Shown here one piece after another: positions 19,505 through 27,925 of a DNA stretch of 64,000 nt. The stretch comes from Thalassococcus profundi (GTDB taxonomy: Bacteria > Pseudomonadota > Alphaproteobacteria > Rhodobacterales > Rhodobacteraceae): NCBI RefSeq assembly GCF_003344785.1, contig NZ_QPMK01000001.1, positions 404,651 to 468,650 on the forward strand. Direction: 5' to 3'. Positions within the stretch are counted from its first letter, which is position 1, and every line of letters begins with the position of its first letter. Under the pieces are notes generated by a model. It saw only the letters and a program-made list of their open reading frames with translations, ran no database searches and was not told where the DNA came from. Position numbers and translations under genes: made by a program.

Positions 19505-20656
19505 TCATGCGGAGCGGACAGTTTTGCGGGCCGTGAGGGTGGAGGTCACATAGGGCCGCGCGGGCCGTGGCGACGCGATCTGGTCAAAACCCGCAGCCTT
19601 GCACATCTCGGCGATACGACTGGCAGAGCGCACCGTTCCGGTCCGCATGGCGAGCGTATAGAAGGCGAAATAGACGTCGCCCGCCGGCTCCGGCATCGCT
19701 CCTCCCGACATCGGTTCCGAGACGATCAACCGCCCGCCGTCGGGCAGTGCGTCAAAGGTTTTGGACAACAGGGCCGAGACGGTGTCGTCCTCGTGGTCGT
19801 AAAGAACGCGAATCAGCGAAACGGCATCGGCGCCCAAGGGCAGCGGGTCGTCCCGAAAGGATCCTGCTGCCGTGATGATCCGGTCCGAAAGCCCGGCCTC
19901 AACCAGCCGTGGCCGCGCAGCGTCGACAACGTGCGGCAGGTCGAAGAGCGTCACCTTCATCCCGGGTTCCGCGCGGGCCGCGGCCGTCGCGAAGGCGCCA
20001 AAGCCGCCGCCGATATCCAGCAGGTGGCGCACGCCTGAAAGCGACACGGCCCTCAGCGTGTCCTGCGCGACCAGTCCCTGACTTTGCGCCATCAGGTCGG
20101 AATATGTGGAGGTCACGTCCGGATCGTTGGCACCCTGCGCACCGAAGACATAAGGCCAGAATTCCGCCAGCTCGGTCTCGACCTCGCCGCGCAAAAGCGC
20201 CACGGGATCGGCCATGTCTCGATACAGAACGTCGTGATGGCGGATCATCTGCTCGAGACCCGGCACACCGAGAAGTGCCGCGCCTTTCCGAGCTATGGCA
20301 AAATCTCCGCCGCGCCGGCGTTTGAGCAGGCCCAGCGCCGCACCTGCTTGCAACAGGCGGAGCATGCGGTCGGGGGTGATACCGGTGCCCTGGGCGAGCG
20401 CGCCCGTGGTCTGTGGTCCCGACATCAGACGATGCAGCACCCGCAGTTCGACCAGCGCGTACAGAACCTGCGATTTGACGAAGCCCTGCACGAGATCGAA
20501 AAGCTCTGCGCCTTCGCGGCGCGCGATACGGCGGGTGAGAATATTGCGCGCCGCCCAGCTTTGAAATCCGGGCCGGGCGATCAGTCGCGCGATCCGCGTG
20601 CCCAGGCCCGGCGCCTTGGCGCGCGGGACGGGGGGCGGATCGGCCGTCACGGTCAT
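19505..20656 (-). CDS. crtF: Demethylspheroidene O-methyltransferase
   Basis: CrtF methylates the C1 hydroxyl of demethylspheroidene with S-adenosylmethionine to make spheroidene. The 383-residue protein is an O-methyltransferase of the plant COMT-like type. It has an N-terminal winged-helix dimerisation domain and the SAM motif LLDIGGGFGAFATAAARAEP. Further conserved segments are LFDLPHVVDAARPRL and DALPDGGRLIVSEPM. ATG 20656 (MTVTADPPP) lies four bases beyond the crtE stop, so the two genes form one operon. An upstream in-frame start would sit inside crtE. Confidence 0.94.
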   Translation of the reverse strand: MTVTADPPPVPRAKAPGLGTRIARLIARPGFQSWAARNILTRRIARREGAELFDLVQGFVKSQVLYALVELRVLHRLMSGPQTTGALAQGTGITPDRMLRLLQAGAALGLLKRRRGGDFAIARKGAALLGVPGLEQMIRHHDVLYRDMADPVALLRGEVETELAEFWPYVFGAQGANDPDVTSTYSDLMAQSQGLVAQDTLRAVSLSGVRHLLDIGGGFGAFATAAARAEPGMKVTLFDLPHVVDAARPRLVEAGLSDRIITAAGSFRDDPLPLGADAVSLIRVLYDHEDDTVSALLSKTFDALPDGGRLIVSEPMSGGAMPEPAGDVYFAFYTLAMRTGTVRSASRIAEMCKAAGFDQIASPRPARPYVTSTLTARKTVRSA

Positions 20657-20660
20657 AGGA

Positions 20661-21533
20661 TCAGGCCTTGGCCTGAACAGGCTCGACAACCGGGGTCAGA
20701 CGTTCGGCCTGCAACCGCACCATCTCGGCCAGCTTCGCCTCTCCGGGACAGGACGGAATCGAGGCGATGGCGCCGGACAGGATGTCCTTGAGCCGCCGGA
20801 TCGCACCGTCGACACCCAGCGACGCCACGGCATTGGGACGCCCGTGAAGGTCGTCCTGTCCGGCGGGCTTGCCCAGCGTTTCGATATCGTAAAGCGCATC
20901 GCGCAGGTCGTCGGCCACCTGGAACGCCTCGCCGATGCGGGCACCCAACTCGTGCCAGGGCTCGGCCTCCTGCCCGGCAGCCACGGCGCCCATCTGGGTC
21001 GCCGCGATGAAAAGCGCGCCGGTCTTGGACTGGTGATAGGCCGACAGGTCGATCCGCGCTTCGCTTTCCCACCCCTGCCCGGCGCAGATGCCGTTGGGCA
21101 TCCCGGTCTGGCGGGCGAGCGTCAGCACCAGCTGCATGGCGCGATCCGGCGCATGGGGTGCGGCGCGGGCGAGCACTTCAAATGCGAGGACGATCAGCGA
21201 ATCGCCGGTCAGAACAGCAAGCGGTTCGGAATAGGCGCGGTGCACCGACGGTTTACCGCGCCGCAAATCGGCATCGTCGAAACACGGCAGATCGTCATGC
21301 ACGAGGCTGGCGCAGTGGATGAGCTCGAGCGCCGCGGCAGCCGCGTCTGACAGCTCCGGCCGGTCGTCGCCACAAGCCAGGGCGACCGACATGAGAATTG
21401 TCGGGCGGATGCGCGCGCCGCCGGGCGTGGTCGCATATCCCAGCGCGGTCGAAAGCTGCGACGGCGCCTTGCCGGTCTGGCCCAACGCCACCGCGCGGGC
21501 GACCGCCGCATTGATCCGCTTGTGCATATCCAT
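20661..21533 (-). CDS. crtE: Geranylgeranyl diphosphate synthase
   Basis: CrtE makes C20 geranylgeranyl diphosphate, the precursor for phytoene and the bacteriochlorophyll tail. The 290-residue trans-prenyltransferase has the first Asp-rich motif in SLVHDDLPCFDDADLRRGKPSVH (from about D80). The second is FQVADDLRDALYD. The start at 21533 (MDMHKRI) is probable; MHKRI at 21527 is the alternative. It heads the crtE-crtF-bchC... block and faces crtD across two tandem PpsR boxes. Confidence 0.96.
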   Translation of the reverse strand: MDMHKRINAAVARAVALGQTGKAPSQLSTALGYATTPGGARIRPTILMSVALACGDDRPELSDAAAAALELIHCASLVHDDLPCFDDADLRRGKPSVHRAYSEPLAVLTGDSLIVLAFEVLARAAPHAPDRAMQLVLTLARQTGMPNGICAGQGWESEARIDLSAYHQSKTGALFIAATQMGAVAAGQEAEPWHELGARIGEAFQVADDLRDALYDIETLGKPAGQDDLHGRPNAVASLGVDGAIRRLKDILSGAIASIPSCPGEAKLAEMVRLQAERLTPVVEPVQAKA

Positions 21534-21565
21534 GTGGTCGCTCCTTCACGCCGGGCCTGGCGCAA

Positions 21566-21583
21566 TGTAAGTATTGTTAGACA
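21566..21583. promoter_or_regulatory. PpsR/CrtJ operator, crtE side
   Basis: TGTAAGTATTGTTAGACA, a perfect TGT-N12-ACA box in the 103-bp crtE-crtD gap. It is spaced six bases from the next box (centres 24 bp apart, against 26 bp at bchC). Confidence 0.9.
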
Positions 21584-21589
21584 GCTAAG

Positions 21590-21607
21590 TGTAAATCATA
21601 CTGGACA
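21590..21607. promoter_or_regulatory. PpsR/CrtJ operator, crtD side
   Basis: TGTAAATCATACTGGACA, a perfect TGT-N12-ACA box. TGGACA (21602-21607) followed after 17 bp by AACAAT (21625-21630) could be the crtD promoter. If so, transcription would begin about at the crtD ATG (21637), giving a nearly leaderless mRNA. Confidence 0.88.
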
Positions 21608-21636
21608 GGTTGCCTTCGCGAGTCAACAATCCAGAC

Positions 21637-23211
21637 ATGGCAACGCCGACGGCATCCGACCGAGACCGTCCCGCCGGGCCGATCGTAGTGATCGGCGCGG
21701 GCATCGGAGGTTTGTGCGCTGCGCTTCCGCTGGCCCATGCCGGCTATGACGTCACGGTGCTGGACCGGCACGGGCATGTCGGCGGCAAGATGCGCCAGGT
21801 GAACGGCGTCGACGCGGGACCGACGGTTCTGACCATGCGCGACGTCTTCGACGACCTCTTTGCCGTGGCAGGCACAAGGCTCGAGGCGCATGTGACCCTG
21901 TTTCGGCAGGATATCCTGGCGCGGCACTGGTGGCCGGATGGCGGCACGCTCGATCTCTGCGCCGATCGGGCCGTCAATGCCGAGGCCATCGGGAAACTGT
22001 CAGGCCCGCATGACGCCCGCGCCTTTGCGGCCTTCTGCAAACAGGCGGAGACACTGTTCGACGGGTTCCGCGATCCGGTGATGCACAACCCGCGCCCGGC
22101 TTTCAGCGGCCTTGCCGCGCAGGTCCTGCGCGCGCCGAGACTGCTGCGCGCGATGGCGCCGATGCGCAGCCTCGCGGGGCTACTCGATCACAGCTTTTCC
22201 GACCCGCGCCTGCGGCAGCTTTTCGGGCGTTACGCCACCTATGTCGGAGGGTCGCCCTACCGATCACCGGCGCTGCTGGCGCTGATCTGGCAGGCCGAGG
22301 CTGCCGGTGTCTGGTGTGTCGAGTGCGGGATGCAGGCGCTGCCCCGTGCCATCGCCACGCTGATCCAGGCGCGCGGCGGGCGTATACGGCTGAACGCGCA
22401 GGTCGAAAATATTCTCACCGACGGTCACGGCATCGCCGGTGTGACCCTGGCCGATGGCGCCGTCCTTTCTGCCCGCCACGTGATCTTCAACGGCGATCCG
22501 CGTGCACTGGCCAAAGGTCTGCTCGGGCGCGAAGTGGCTTCGGTCGCGCCACAGACCGTGCGCCTGCCGCGCAGCCTCTCGGCCAATGTCTGGGCCTTCG
22601 CCGCCCGGCCGACCGGGCCGGAACTGGCGCATCACAACGTGTTTTTCTGCGCCGACCCGAGAGCCGAATTCGACGCCATTGCCAGGGGCCGCCTGCCCGC
22701 CGATCCGACGCTCTACCTCTGCGCGGAAGATCGCGGCAAACCGCAGTCGCCGCCCGGCGCGGAGAGATTCGAGATCATCGCCAACGCGCCTCCCCTCACC
22801 CGACATCGGCAAACCGCCGAGGAGACAGACAGATGCCACCGTCAGACCTTTCGGACGCTGGCCCGTTTCGGGCTGCACTTCGACCCCTCGCCGGCGGCCG
22901 GCACGCTCACGACGCCGGAGATGTTCGAGGCGCTGTTTCCGGCGAGCGCCGGATCGCTTTACGGGCAGAGCCCGCACGGGATGACCGCCGCACTGGCCCG
23001 ACCGGTGGCGGAAACGGCCATTCCGGGCCTGGTGCTGGCGGGCGGCGGGGTGCATCCGGGCGCGGGGGTGCCGATGGCGGCGCTTTCCGGCAGGCACGCG
23101 GCCGCGGCGATTTTGGCGGGCCGAACTTCGCCCTCGCCGTCCCGCCCAACGGCTATGCCTGGTGGTACATCGACGGGATCAGTGCAGACGGAAAGCGCGC
23201 CGTCTCGGTGA
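21637..23211 (+). CDS. crtD: Hydroxyneurosporene/methoxyneurosporene desaturase
   Basis: CrtD desaturates C3-C4 of the hydroxylated carotenoid in the spheroidene pathway. The 524-residue flavoprotein starts with the dinucleotide-binding fold IVVIGAGIGGLCAALPLAHAGYDVTVLDRH. It ends its family core with LAGGGVHPGAGVPMAALSGRHAAAAIL. About 29 residues follow that are rich in Ser, Thr and Pro (GRTSPSPSRPTAMPGG). Rhodobacter CrtD stops earlier, so this tail is probably only the frame running over the start of crtC. The ATG at 21637 is preferred; TTG at 21610 is possible. The stop overlaps the crtC GTG. Confidence 0.93.
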   Translation: MATPTASDRDRPAGPIVVIGAGIGGLCAALPLAHAGYDVTVLDRHGHVGGKMRQVNGVDAGPTVLTMRDVFDDLFAVAGTRLEAHVTLFRQDILARHWWPDGGTLDLCADRAVNAEAIGKLSGPHDARAFAAFCKQAETLFDGFRDPVMHNPRPAFSGLAAQVLRAPRLLRAMAPMRSLAGLLDHSFSDPRLRQLFGRYATYVGGSPYRSPALLALIWQAEAAGVWCVECGMQALPRAIATLIQARGGRIRLNAQVENILTDGHGIAGVTLADGAVLSARHVIFNGDPRALAKGLLGREVASVAPQTVRLPRSLSANVWAFAARPTGPELAHHNVFFCADPRAEFDAIARGRLPADPTLYLCAEDRGKPQSPPGAERFEIIANAPPLTRHRQTAEETDRCHRQTFRTLARFGLHFDPSPAAGTLTTPEMFEALFPASAGSLYGQSPHGMTAALARPVAETAIPGLVLAGGGVHPGAGVPMAALSGRHAAAAILAGRTSPSPSRPTAMPGGTSTGSVQTESAPSR

Positions 23212-24047
23212 TCGCCTTCATCGGGTCGGTGTTTTCGCCCTGGTATCGCTGGTCCGGGCGGCGCGACCCGGAGAACCACGTCTGCATCAACGTCGCCACC
23301 TACGGACCCGGCGGACGGTTCACCATGACCGACCGTGGCCGATCTGCCTTGCGCCAGACGCAGGACAGCATGACAGTCGGGCCGTCGGGCCTGCACTGGG
23401 ACGGAAGACAACTGGTGATCGACATCGACGAGGTGTCGGCCCCGCCGATCATTTCCCGCGTCCGCGGCCAGATTCGCGTGACGCCCAGCGCCGTGACCGA
23501 CCGCGAACTGTTGCTGACACCCGACGGCGCGCATGTCTGGCGGCCCTTCGCACCGGTGTCGTCGATTTCGGTCGATCTCGCGGCACCCGGCTGGCAATGG
23601 GACGGCCACGGGTATTTCGACGCCAATTTCGGCACCCGGGCGCTGGAAGAGGATTTCGCCTATTGGACCTGGGGACGCTACCCGGCGCGCGGCGGCAGCA
23701 CCTGTTTCTACGATGCCGTGCGGCGTGACGGCACCGAACTGGGCGCGGGCATACACTTCGGCGCGGATGGCACGGCAGAAGAAACTCCCCTGCCCGACAA
23801 ACGCCCCCTGCCCCGGTCGCTCTGGACCGTGCGGCGCGTGACGCGCGGCGATCCGGGCACACAACCGCGGCAGGTGATGAGCATGCTGGATGCGCCGTTC
23901 TATTCCCGCGCGATGGTGGAAACGACGCTGGACGGGGAAAAAACAACGGGCGTGTTCGAAGCGCTGGACCTGCGCCGCTTCGCCTCGCCCCTGCTGAAGC
24001 CGATGCTGGCGGTGCGGGTGCCCCGGCGGGCGCGGTGGACGTTCTAG
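23208..24047 (+). CDS. crtC: Acyclic carotenoid 1,2-hydratase
   Basis: CrtC adds water to the psi end of neurosporene-type carotenoids, the first committed step to spheroidene. From GTG 23208 the protein has 279 residues (IAFIGSVFSPWYRWSGRRDPENHVCINVATYGPGG), close to the 281 of R. capsulatus CrtC. The GTG overlaps the crtD TGA as GTGA. The same frame stays open upstream and encodes a plausible stretch (PPNGYAWWYIDGISADGKR), but with no ATG, GTG or TTG. The true N-terminus is therefore uncertain. The stop shares CTAG with the convergent tspO stop. Confidence 0.9.
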   Translation: MIAFIGSVFSPWYRWSGRRDPENHVCINVATYGPGGRFTMTDRGRSALRQTQDSMTVGPSGLHWDGRQLVIDIDEVSAPPIISRVRGQIRVTPSAVTDRELLLTPDGAHVWRPFAPVSSISVDLAAPGWQWDGHGYFDANFGTRALEEDFAYWTWGRYPARGGSTCFYDAVRRDGTELGAGIHFGADGTAEETPLPDKRPLPRSLWTVRRVTRGDPGTQPRQVMSMLDAPFYSRAMVETTLDGEKTTGVFEALDLRRFASPLLKPMLAVRVPRRARWTF

Positions 24048-24502
24048 GCTTTGTCCGGGTTGCGCCGGAGGACCGAGGCGTTGAGCGCGCCGGCAATGCT
24101 GACCCACACAAGGTAGGGCACGAAGAGCGCACCGGCGATCCAGTCCACCTGCCACAACGCAAGCAGTGTGGCGGCCACGGACAGCCACAGCGCCGACAGC
24201 ACGATCAGACCCAGTTTCAGACGTTTCAGGCCGAAGAAGACCGGCGTCCACAATCCGTTGAGCGCGATCTGCAACGACCAGAGCGCCATGGCGATGCTAC
24301 TGTCCGGCGCCAGCGCGGCGCGCGCTCCCGCCGTCGCCATGCAGATGTAGAGCGTTGTCCAGGTGACCGGGAACACCCAGTCGGGTGGCGTCCAGGACGG
24401 CTTGTCCAGCTTACGATACCACTCCCCGGGCGGGAACAGCCCGCCGGTAGACCCGGCCGCGAAACAGGCGCCGAGGAAGATGAGGAACAGGATCCAGAAC
24501 AT
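24044..24502 (-). CDS. tspO: TspO/CrtK tryptophan-rich sensory protein
   Basis: TspO (CrtK) is an outer-membrane tetrapyrrole-binding protein related to the mitochondrial benzodiazepine receptor. In Rhodobacter it modulates photosynthesis gene expression in response to oxygen. The 152-residue protein has five predicted membrane helices and the conserved GEWYRKLDKPSWTPPDWVFPVTWTTLYICMATAG and LNGLWTPVFFGLKRL blocks, rich in tryptophan. It lies five bases after crtB and is the last gene of crtI-crtB-tspO. Confidence 0.94.
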   Translation of the reverse strand: MFWILFLIFLGACFAAGSTGGLFPPGEWYRKLDKPSWTPPDWVFPVTWTTLYICMATAGARAALAPDSSIAMALWSLQIALNGLWTPVFFGLKRLKLGLIVLSALWLSVAATLLALWQVDWIAGALFVPYLVWVSIAGALNASVLRRNPDKA

Positions 24503-24507
24503 GGATA

Positions 24508-25551
24508 TCAGTTAGAGCGCGCCTGTGGTGTCATCAAGGCCTCGCGTCTTTCCCGATCCATTTCCGCAAGGCGCCCAAGAGCGTCGATAAGGCCGTCCTG
24601 CCGCGTCCAGCGCCTCGGTTCACGCGTCGCGGCGGCATCGACAAGGAACGCCACCTCGTCAATGGGTCGGGCATAGAGCACCGCGGACCGGGGCATCACC
24701 GCCGTCGTCGCCGTGCGCGTCGCGGCCAGCATCAGCCAGCCGATTTTTTGCGCCTTCGAAGTATGCGCGCGGGTCGAGATCGAATCGTAGCCCACTTGCT
24801 GCACCTCGCGGCCGATCCCGGCATAGATGTGCCGCGCGGCGAAGATGCCCGGACGGCAGGAGATCGGCAGCGCTGCGATCCCGGCTTCGGAGCGGATGTA
24901 GAGCCGGTTCGCCTCCATCACCAGCTGCTTGGTCATCTTGCGGATGGCGCGGGTGGGTTTCGGATTGGCGAGGAATGTATCGACGTCGATCCCGGCCTCG
25001 TCCAGCCAGTCGGTCGGCAGATAGAGCCGCCGTTCCAGCGCATCCTCGCCCACATCCCGCGAAATGTTGGTCAGCTGCATCGCCACGCCAAGGTCGCAGG
25101 CCCGCGCCAGCGCATCGGCATCGCGCACCCGCATCAGCACGCACATCATCGCCCCCACGGCAGAGGCGACGCGGGCGCAATACCCGTAAAGCTCCGGCAA
25201 GGTCGCATAGCGCCGCCCCATCGCGTCCCAGGCGAGACCTTCGAGCAGGGCTTCGGGCAGGGCGCGCGGCATGTCGAAGTCCTCGACCACGGCGGCAAAG
25301 GCCCGGTCGGGGGCGGTGTCGCGGGGCTGCCCGCGATAGACGAGATCCAGACGCTCCTGCAACGACAGAACGGCGGCCGCCTTCTGCGCCTGCAGATCCA
25401 CGGCGTCATCGGCGAGGCGGCAAAAGGCATAGAGCGCCAGCGCCGGATTGCGGACCTTGGCCGGCAGCAACTTCGACGCCGCGTGAAAGGACAGCGACCC
25501 GTGGCGGATGGCCTCGGCGCAGGCCTCGATATCGGCGTCGCGCAGGGTCAT
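24508..25551 (-). CDS. crtB: 15-cis-phytoene synthase
   Basis: CrtB condenses two geranylgeranyl diphosphates to phytoene, the first carotenoid-specific step. The 347-residue squalene/phytoene synthase has the two Asp-rich motifs, YAFCRLADDAVD (about 42-52) and QLTNISRDVGEDALERRLYLP. The region SRAHTSKAQK-like (ISTRAHTSKAQKIGW) is typical of the family. The start overlaps the crtI stop (ATGA). Confidence 0.96.
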   Translation of the reverse strand: MTLRDADIEACAEAIRHGSLSFHAASKLLPAKVRNPALALYAFCRLADDAVDLQAQKAAAVLSLQERLDLVYRGQPRDTAPDRAFAAVVEDFDMPRALPEALLEGLAWDAMGRRYATLPELYGYCARVASAVGAMMCVLMRVRDADALARACDLGVAMQLTNISRDVGEDALERRLYLPTDWLDEAGIDVDTFLANPKPTRAIRKMTKQLVMEANRLYIRSEAGIAALPISCRPGIFAARHIYAGIGREVQQVGYDSISTRAHTSKAQKIGWLMLAATRTATTAVMPRSAVLYARPIDEVAFLVDAAATREPRRWTRQDGLIDALGRLAEMDRERREALMTPQARSN

Positions 25552-27095
25552 GCCACGGTCTCCGGATCGGGGACAAGCTGGCTCAACACTTCCGCCGAAG
25601 AGATCACGCCGGGCAGGCCCGCGCCGGGATGGGTGCCTGCACCGGTGAGGTACAGGCCCTTCACCTCTTCCGACACGTTGTGCGGGCGGAAATACGCGCT
25701 TTGCAGGATGCGCGGTTCGATGGAAAAGCCGGTGCCGTGCGGCGAGAGATACCGGGACCGGAACTCCTCTGGCGTGAACACCTCTTGCGCGGTGATGCGG
25801 TTGCGAAATCCCGGCAGAAGCTGGGCGTCAAGCACGTCGCTCATCTTGTCGAGGTAAGCGGCTCTTTCGCTCTCCCAATCCACGGGATTCTTGTGACCGA
25901 GGTGCGGCACGGGGCTCAGGACATAGAAGGTATCGTCGCCCTCGGGCGCCACGGTCGGGTCGGTGACGCTGGGCCGGTGGACATAGAGCGACATGTCGTC
26001 GGACAGGGTGCCGTTGATGAAGATGTCGCGGACGAGGCCCTTGTAGCGTGGGCCGTTGAGAATGGTGTGGTGGCCCACATCCTTCCACATTCCCGCCGTG
26101 CCCTTGGTGCCGAAGTACCAGACGAAAAGGCCCATCGACCACCGCGCCTTTGCCAGCTTCTTCGGAGTCCAGCGGCGGCGCGGCGTGTTGCGCAGCAGGT
26201 GATCGTAGGTAAAGCCCGCGTCGGCGTTGGACACCACGACGTCGGCGGTTACGATCTCTCCGGTGGTCAGCTTCACACCCTTGGCGCGGCCGTCACGGAC
26301 GAGGATTTCATCCACCTCGGTTTCATAGCGCAGCACGCCGCCCTGGTCGGCGATCACGTCCGCCATTGCCTTGGCAATCGCGGCGACCCCGCCCATGGCG
26401 TAATGCACCCCGAATTCCTTTTCGAGGTGGCTGACGAGGATATACATCGAAGTGACGTTGAACGGATCGCCGCCGATGAAGAGCGGATGGAAGGACAGCG
26501 CCATGCGCAGGCGTTCGTCCTTCACGCGGCTGGCGGCATGGGCATAGACCGACTTGTCGGCGCGCAGCCAGGCAAATGTCGGCAGGACCGCGATCAGGTC
26601 GCGCAGCCGGTGCAGCGACCGGCGGCCCAGATCCTCGAACCCGAACCAGTAGCGGCGTTCGCTATCTTTCAGGAATTTCTCGTAGCCGGGCAAATCGTTG
26701 GGCGACAGGCGCGCCACTTCGGCCCGCATGGCATCGGTGTCTTGCCGCGCGGTAAAGGTCGATCCATCCGGCCAGCGAATCTCGTAAAACGGGTCGAGCG
26801 CGCGCAGGTCCACGTCGGCGTCGAAATCCCGTCCGCAGGCCCGCCACAGCTCGCGGAAGGTCTGCGGCACGGTGACGATGGTCGGACCGAGGTCGAACCG
26901 GTGGCCGTCCTTCCAGAGGCAGGAGCCGCGCCCGCCCGGCACATCCAGCCGGTCGATCACCGTCACCCGATATCCGCGCGCACCCAGCCGCATGGCAGAG
27001 GCAAGACCCCCGAGGCCGGCCCCGACCACCAGCGCGTGGGGCGCGTCTTTCTGACCGGCAAGGCCGCTCAGCCGCGTGTCGAATTTTGTCATCAT
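25548..27095 (-). CDS. crtI: Phytoene desaturase (neurosporene-forming)
   Basis: CrtI introduces double bonds into phytoene; in the spheroidene pathway it stops mainly at neurosporene. The 515-residue flavoprotein opens with ALVVGAGLGGLASAMRLGARGYRVTVIDRL (FAD fold). It closes with the carotenoid-desaturase signature GLYLTGAGTHPGAGLPGVISSAEV. A GGAGG site precedes the tandem ATG ATG at 27095. Control is by two PpsR boxes shared with the divergent crtA. Confidence 0.97.
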   Translation of the reverse strand: MMTKFDTRLSGLAGQKDAPHALVVGAGLGGLASAMRLGARGYRVTVIDRLDVPGGRGSCLWKDGHRFDLGPTIVTVPQTFRELWRACGRDFDADVDLRALDPFYEIRWPDGSTFTARQDTDAMRAEVARLSPNDLPGYEKFLKDSERRYWFGFEDLGRRSLHRLRDLIAVLPTFAWLRADKSVYAHAASRVKDERLRMALSFHPLFIGGDPFNVTSMYILVSHLEKEFGVHYAMGGVAAIAKAMADVIADQGGVLRYETEVDEILVRDGRAKGVKLTTGEIVTADVVVSNADAGFTYDHLLRNTPRRRWTPKKLAKARWSMGLFVWYFGTKGTAGMWKDVGHHTILNGPRYKGLVRDIFINGTLSDDMSLYVHRPSVTDPTVAPEGDDTFYVLSPVPHLGHKNPVDWESERAAYLDKMSDVLDAQLLPGFRNRITAQEVFTPEEFRSRYLSPHGTGFSIEPRILQSAYFRPHNVSEEVKGLYLTGAGTHPGAGLPGVISSAEVLSQLVPDPETVA

Positions 27096-27111
27096 ACCTC
27101 CACGCTACAGG

Positions 27112-27129
27112 TGTCAACTTAATCTGACA
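27112..27129. promoter_or_regulatory. PpsR/CrtJ operator, crtI side
   Basis: TGTCAACTTAATCTGACA, a perfect TGT-N12-ACA box 16 bp upstream of the crtI start. Its CTGACA end (27124-27129) could also be the -35 for crtA, with a weak CGATAC at 27147-27152 as -10. Confidence 0.9.
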
Positions 27130-27184
27130 ATGCAAACCGGAAGCTCCGATACGACACGCGACACTTTTCATCGCGCGAGCTCCG

Positions 27185-27202
27185 TGTCAGACTAAGTTTA
27201 CA
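27185..27202. promoter_or_regulatory. PpsR/CrtJ operator, crtA side
   Basis: TGTCAGACTAAGTTTACA, a perfect TGT-N12-ACA box 15 bp upstream of crtA. It is separated by 55 bp from the crtI-side box, so any cooperation would need DNA bending rather than direct side-by-side contact. Confidence 0.9.
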
Positions 27203-27217
27203 CTTCGCCGAGGTCAC

Positions 27218-27925
27218 ATGCAGATCGTCAGCCTGTCCTTCTTTCGTTTCGATGCTCCGCTATCGCGGCTCTGGGCGCTTGCGATGATGGGTGCTGGGCG
27301 AATCGACATGGCCCGGATTCCCGGAATCGGGTTCTGGAAGCTCTGCGGCTCCGGCACTGGCGAAGGTTTCACGCCCGTGCCCAACACCACCGTCTACGCG
27401 ATCCTTGCCACATGGCCCGATGCGCAGACAGCGAAGGATCGGATCGCCGGGACGCGGCTGTTTCAAAGGTATCGTCATCGCGCCGACGAACACTGGACGC
27501 TTTACCTCACGCCGATCTCGGCGCGGGGCGCGTGGTCAGCACGCACGCCCTTCGATCCGCAGGACGACCCAAGGACCGGCCCGATCGCCGCCTTGACCCG
27601 CGCGACGATCAGGCCACGCACGGCGCTGAGCTTCTGGGGCAGGGTGCCGGATATCAGCGAGGTGATCGGCACCGACCCCAACGTGCTGTTCAAGATCGGC
27701 ATCGGAGAAGTCCCCCTGATGCACCAGATCACCTTTTCGATCTGGCCCGACAGCGGCAGCATGGCACAATTCGCCCGCCGCGACGGCCCCCACGCCCGCG
27801 CCATACAGGCGGTGCGCTCCGGCGATTGGTTCCGCGAAGAGCTTTACGCCCGCTTCCGCCTGCACAGCGAAGAGGGGGCTTGGGACGGCCTCAGCCCACG
27901 CATTCTCAAGGACACAGCCGCATGA
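27218..27925 (+). CDS. crtA: Spheroidene monooxygenase
   Basis: CrtA adds oxygen at C2 of spheroidene to make spheroidenone, the keto-carotenoid typical of aerobic anoxygenic phototrophs. The 235-residue protein begins MQIVSLSFFRFDAPLSRLWALAMMGAGR and includes IGFWKLCGSGTGEGFTPVPN and IGIGEVPLMHQITFSIWPD, as in Rhodobacter CrtA. It is thought to be a heme enzyme; no CxxCH is present. The stop overlaps the bchI start (ATGA), so it leads the operon crtA-bchI-bchD-bchO. Confidence 0.95.
   Translation: MQIVSLSFFRFDAPLSRLWALAMMGAGRIDMARIPGIGFWKLCGSGTGEGFTPVPNTTVYAILATWPDAQTAKDRIAGTRLFQRYRHRADEHWTLYLTPISARGAWSARTPFDPQDDPRTGPIAALTRATIRPRTALSFWGRVPDISEVIGTDPNVLFKIGIGEVPLMHQITFSIWPDSGSMAQFARRDGPHARAIQAVRSGDWFREELYARFRLHSEEGAWDGLSPRILKDTAA

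Noticed and set aside
21610-21636. TTG start for crtD at 21610
   Set aside because: It would start three bases after the PpsR box and adds residues (PSRVNNPD) with no family support; ATG 21637 is simpler.
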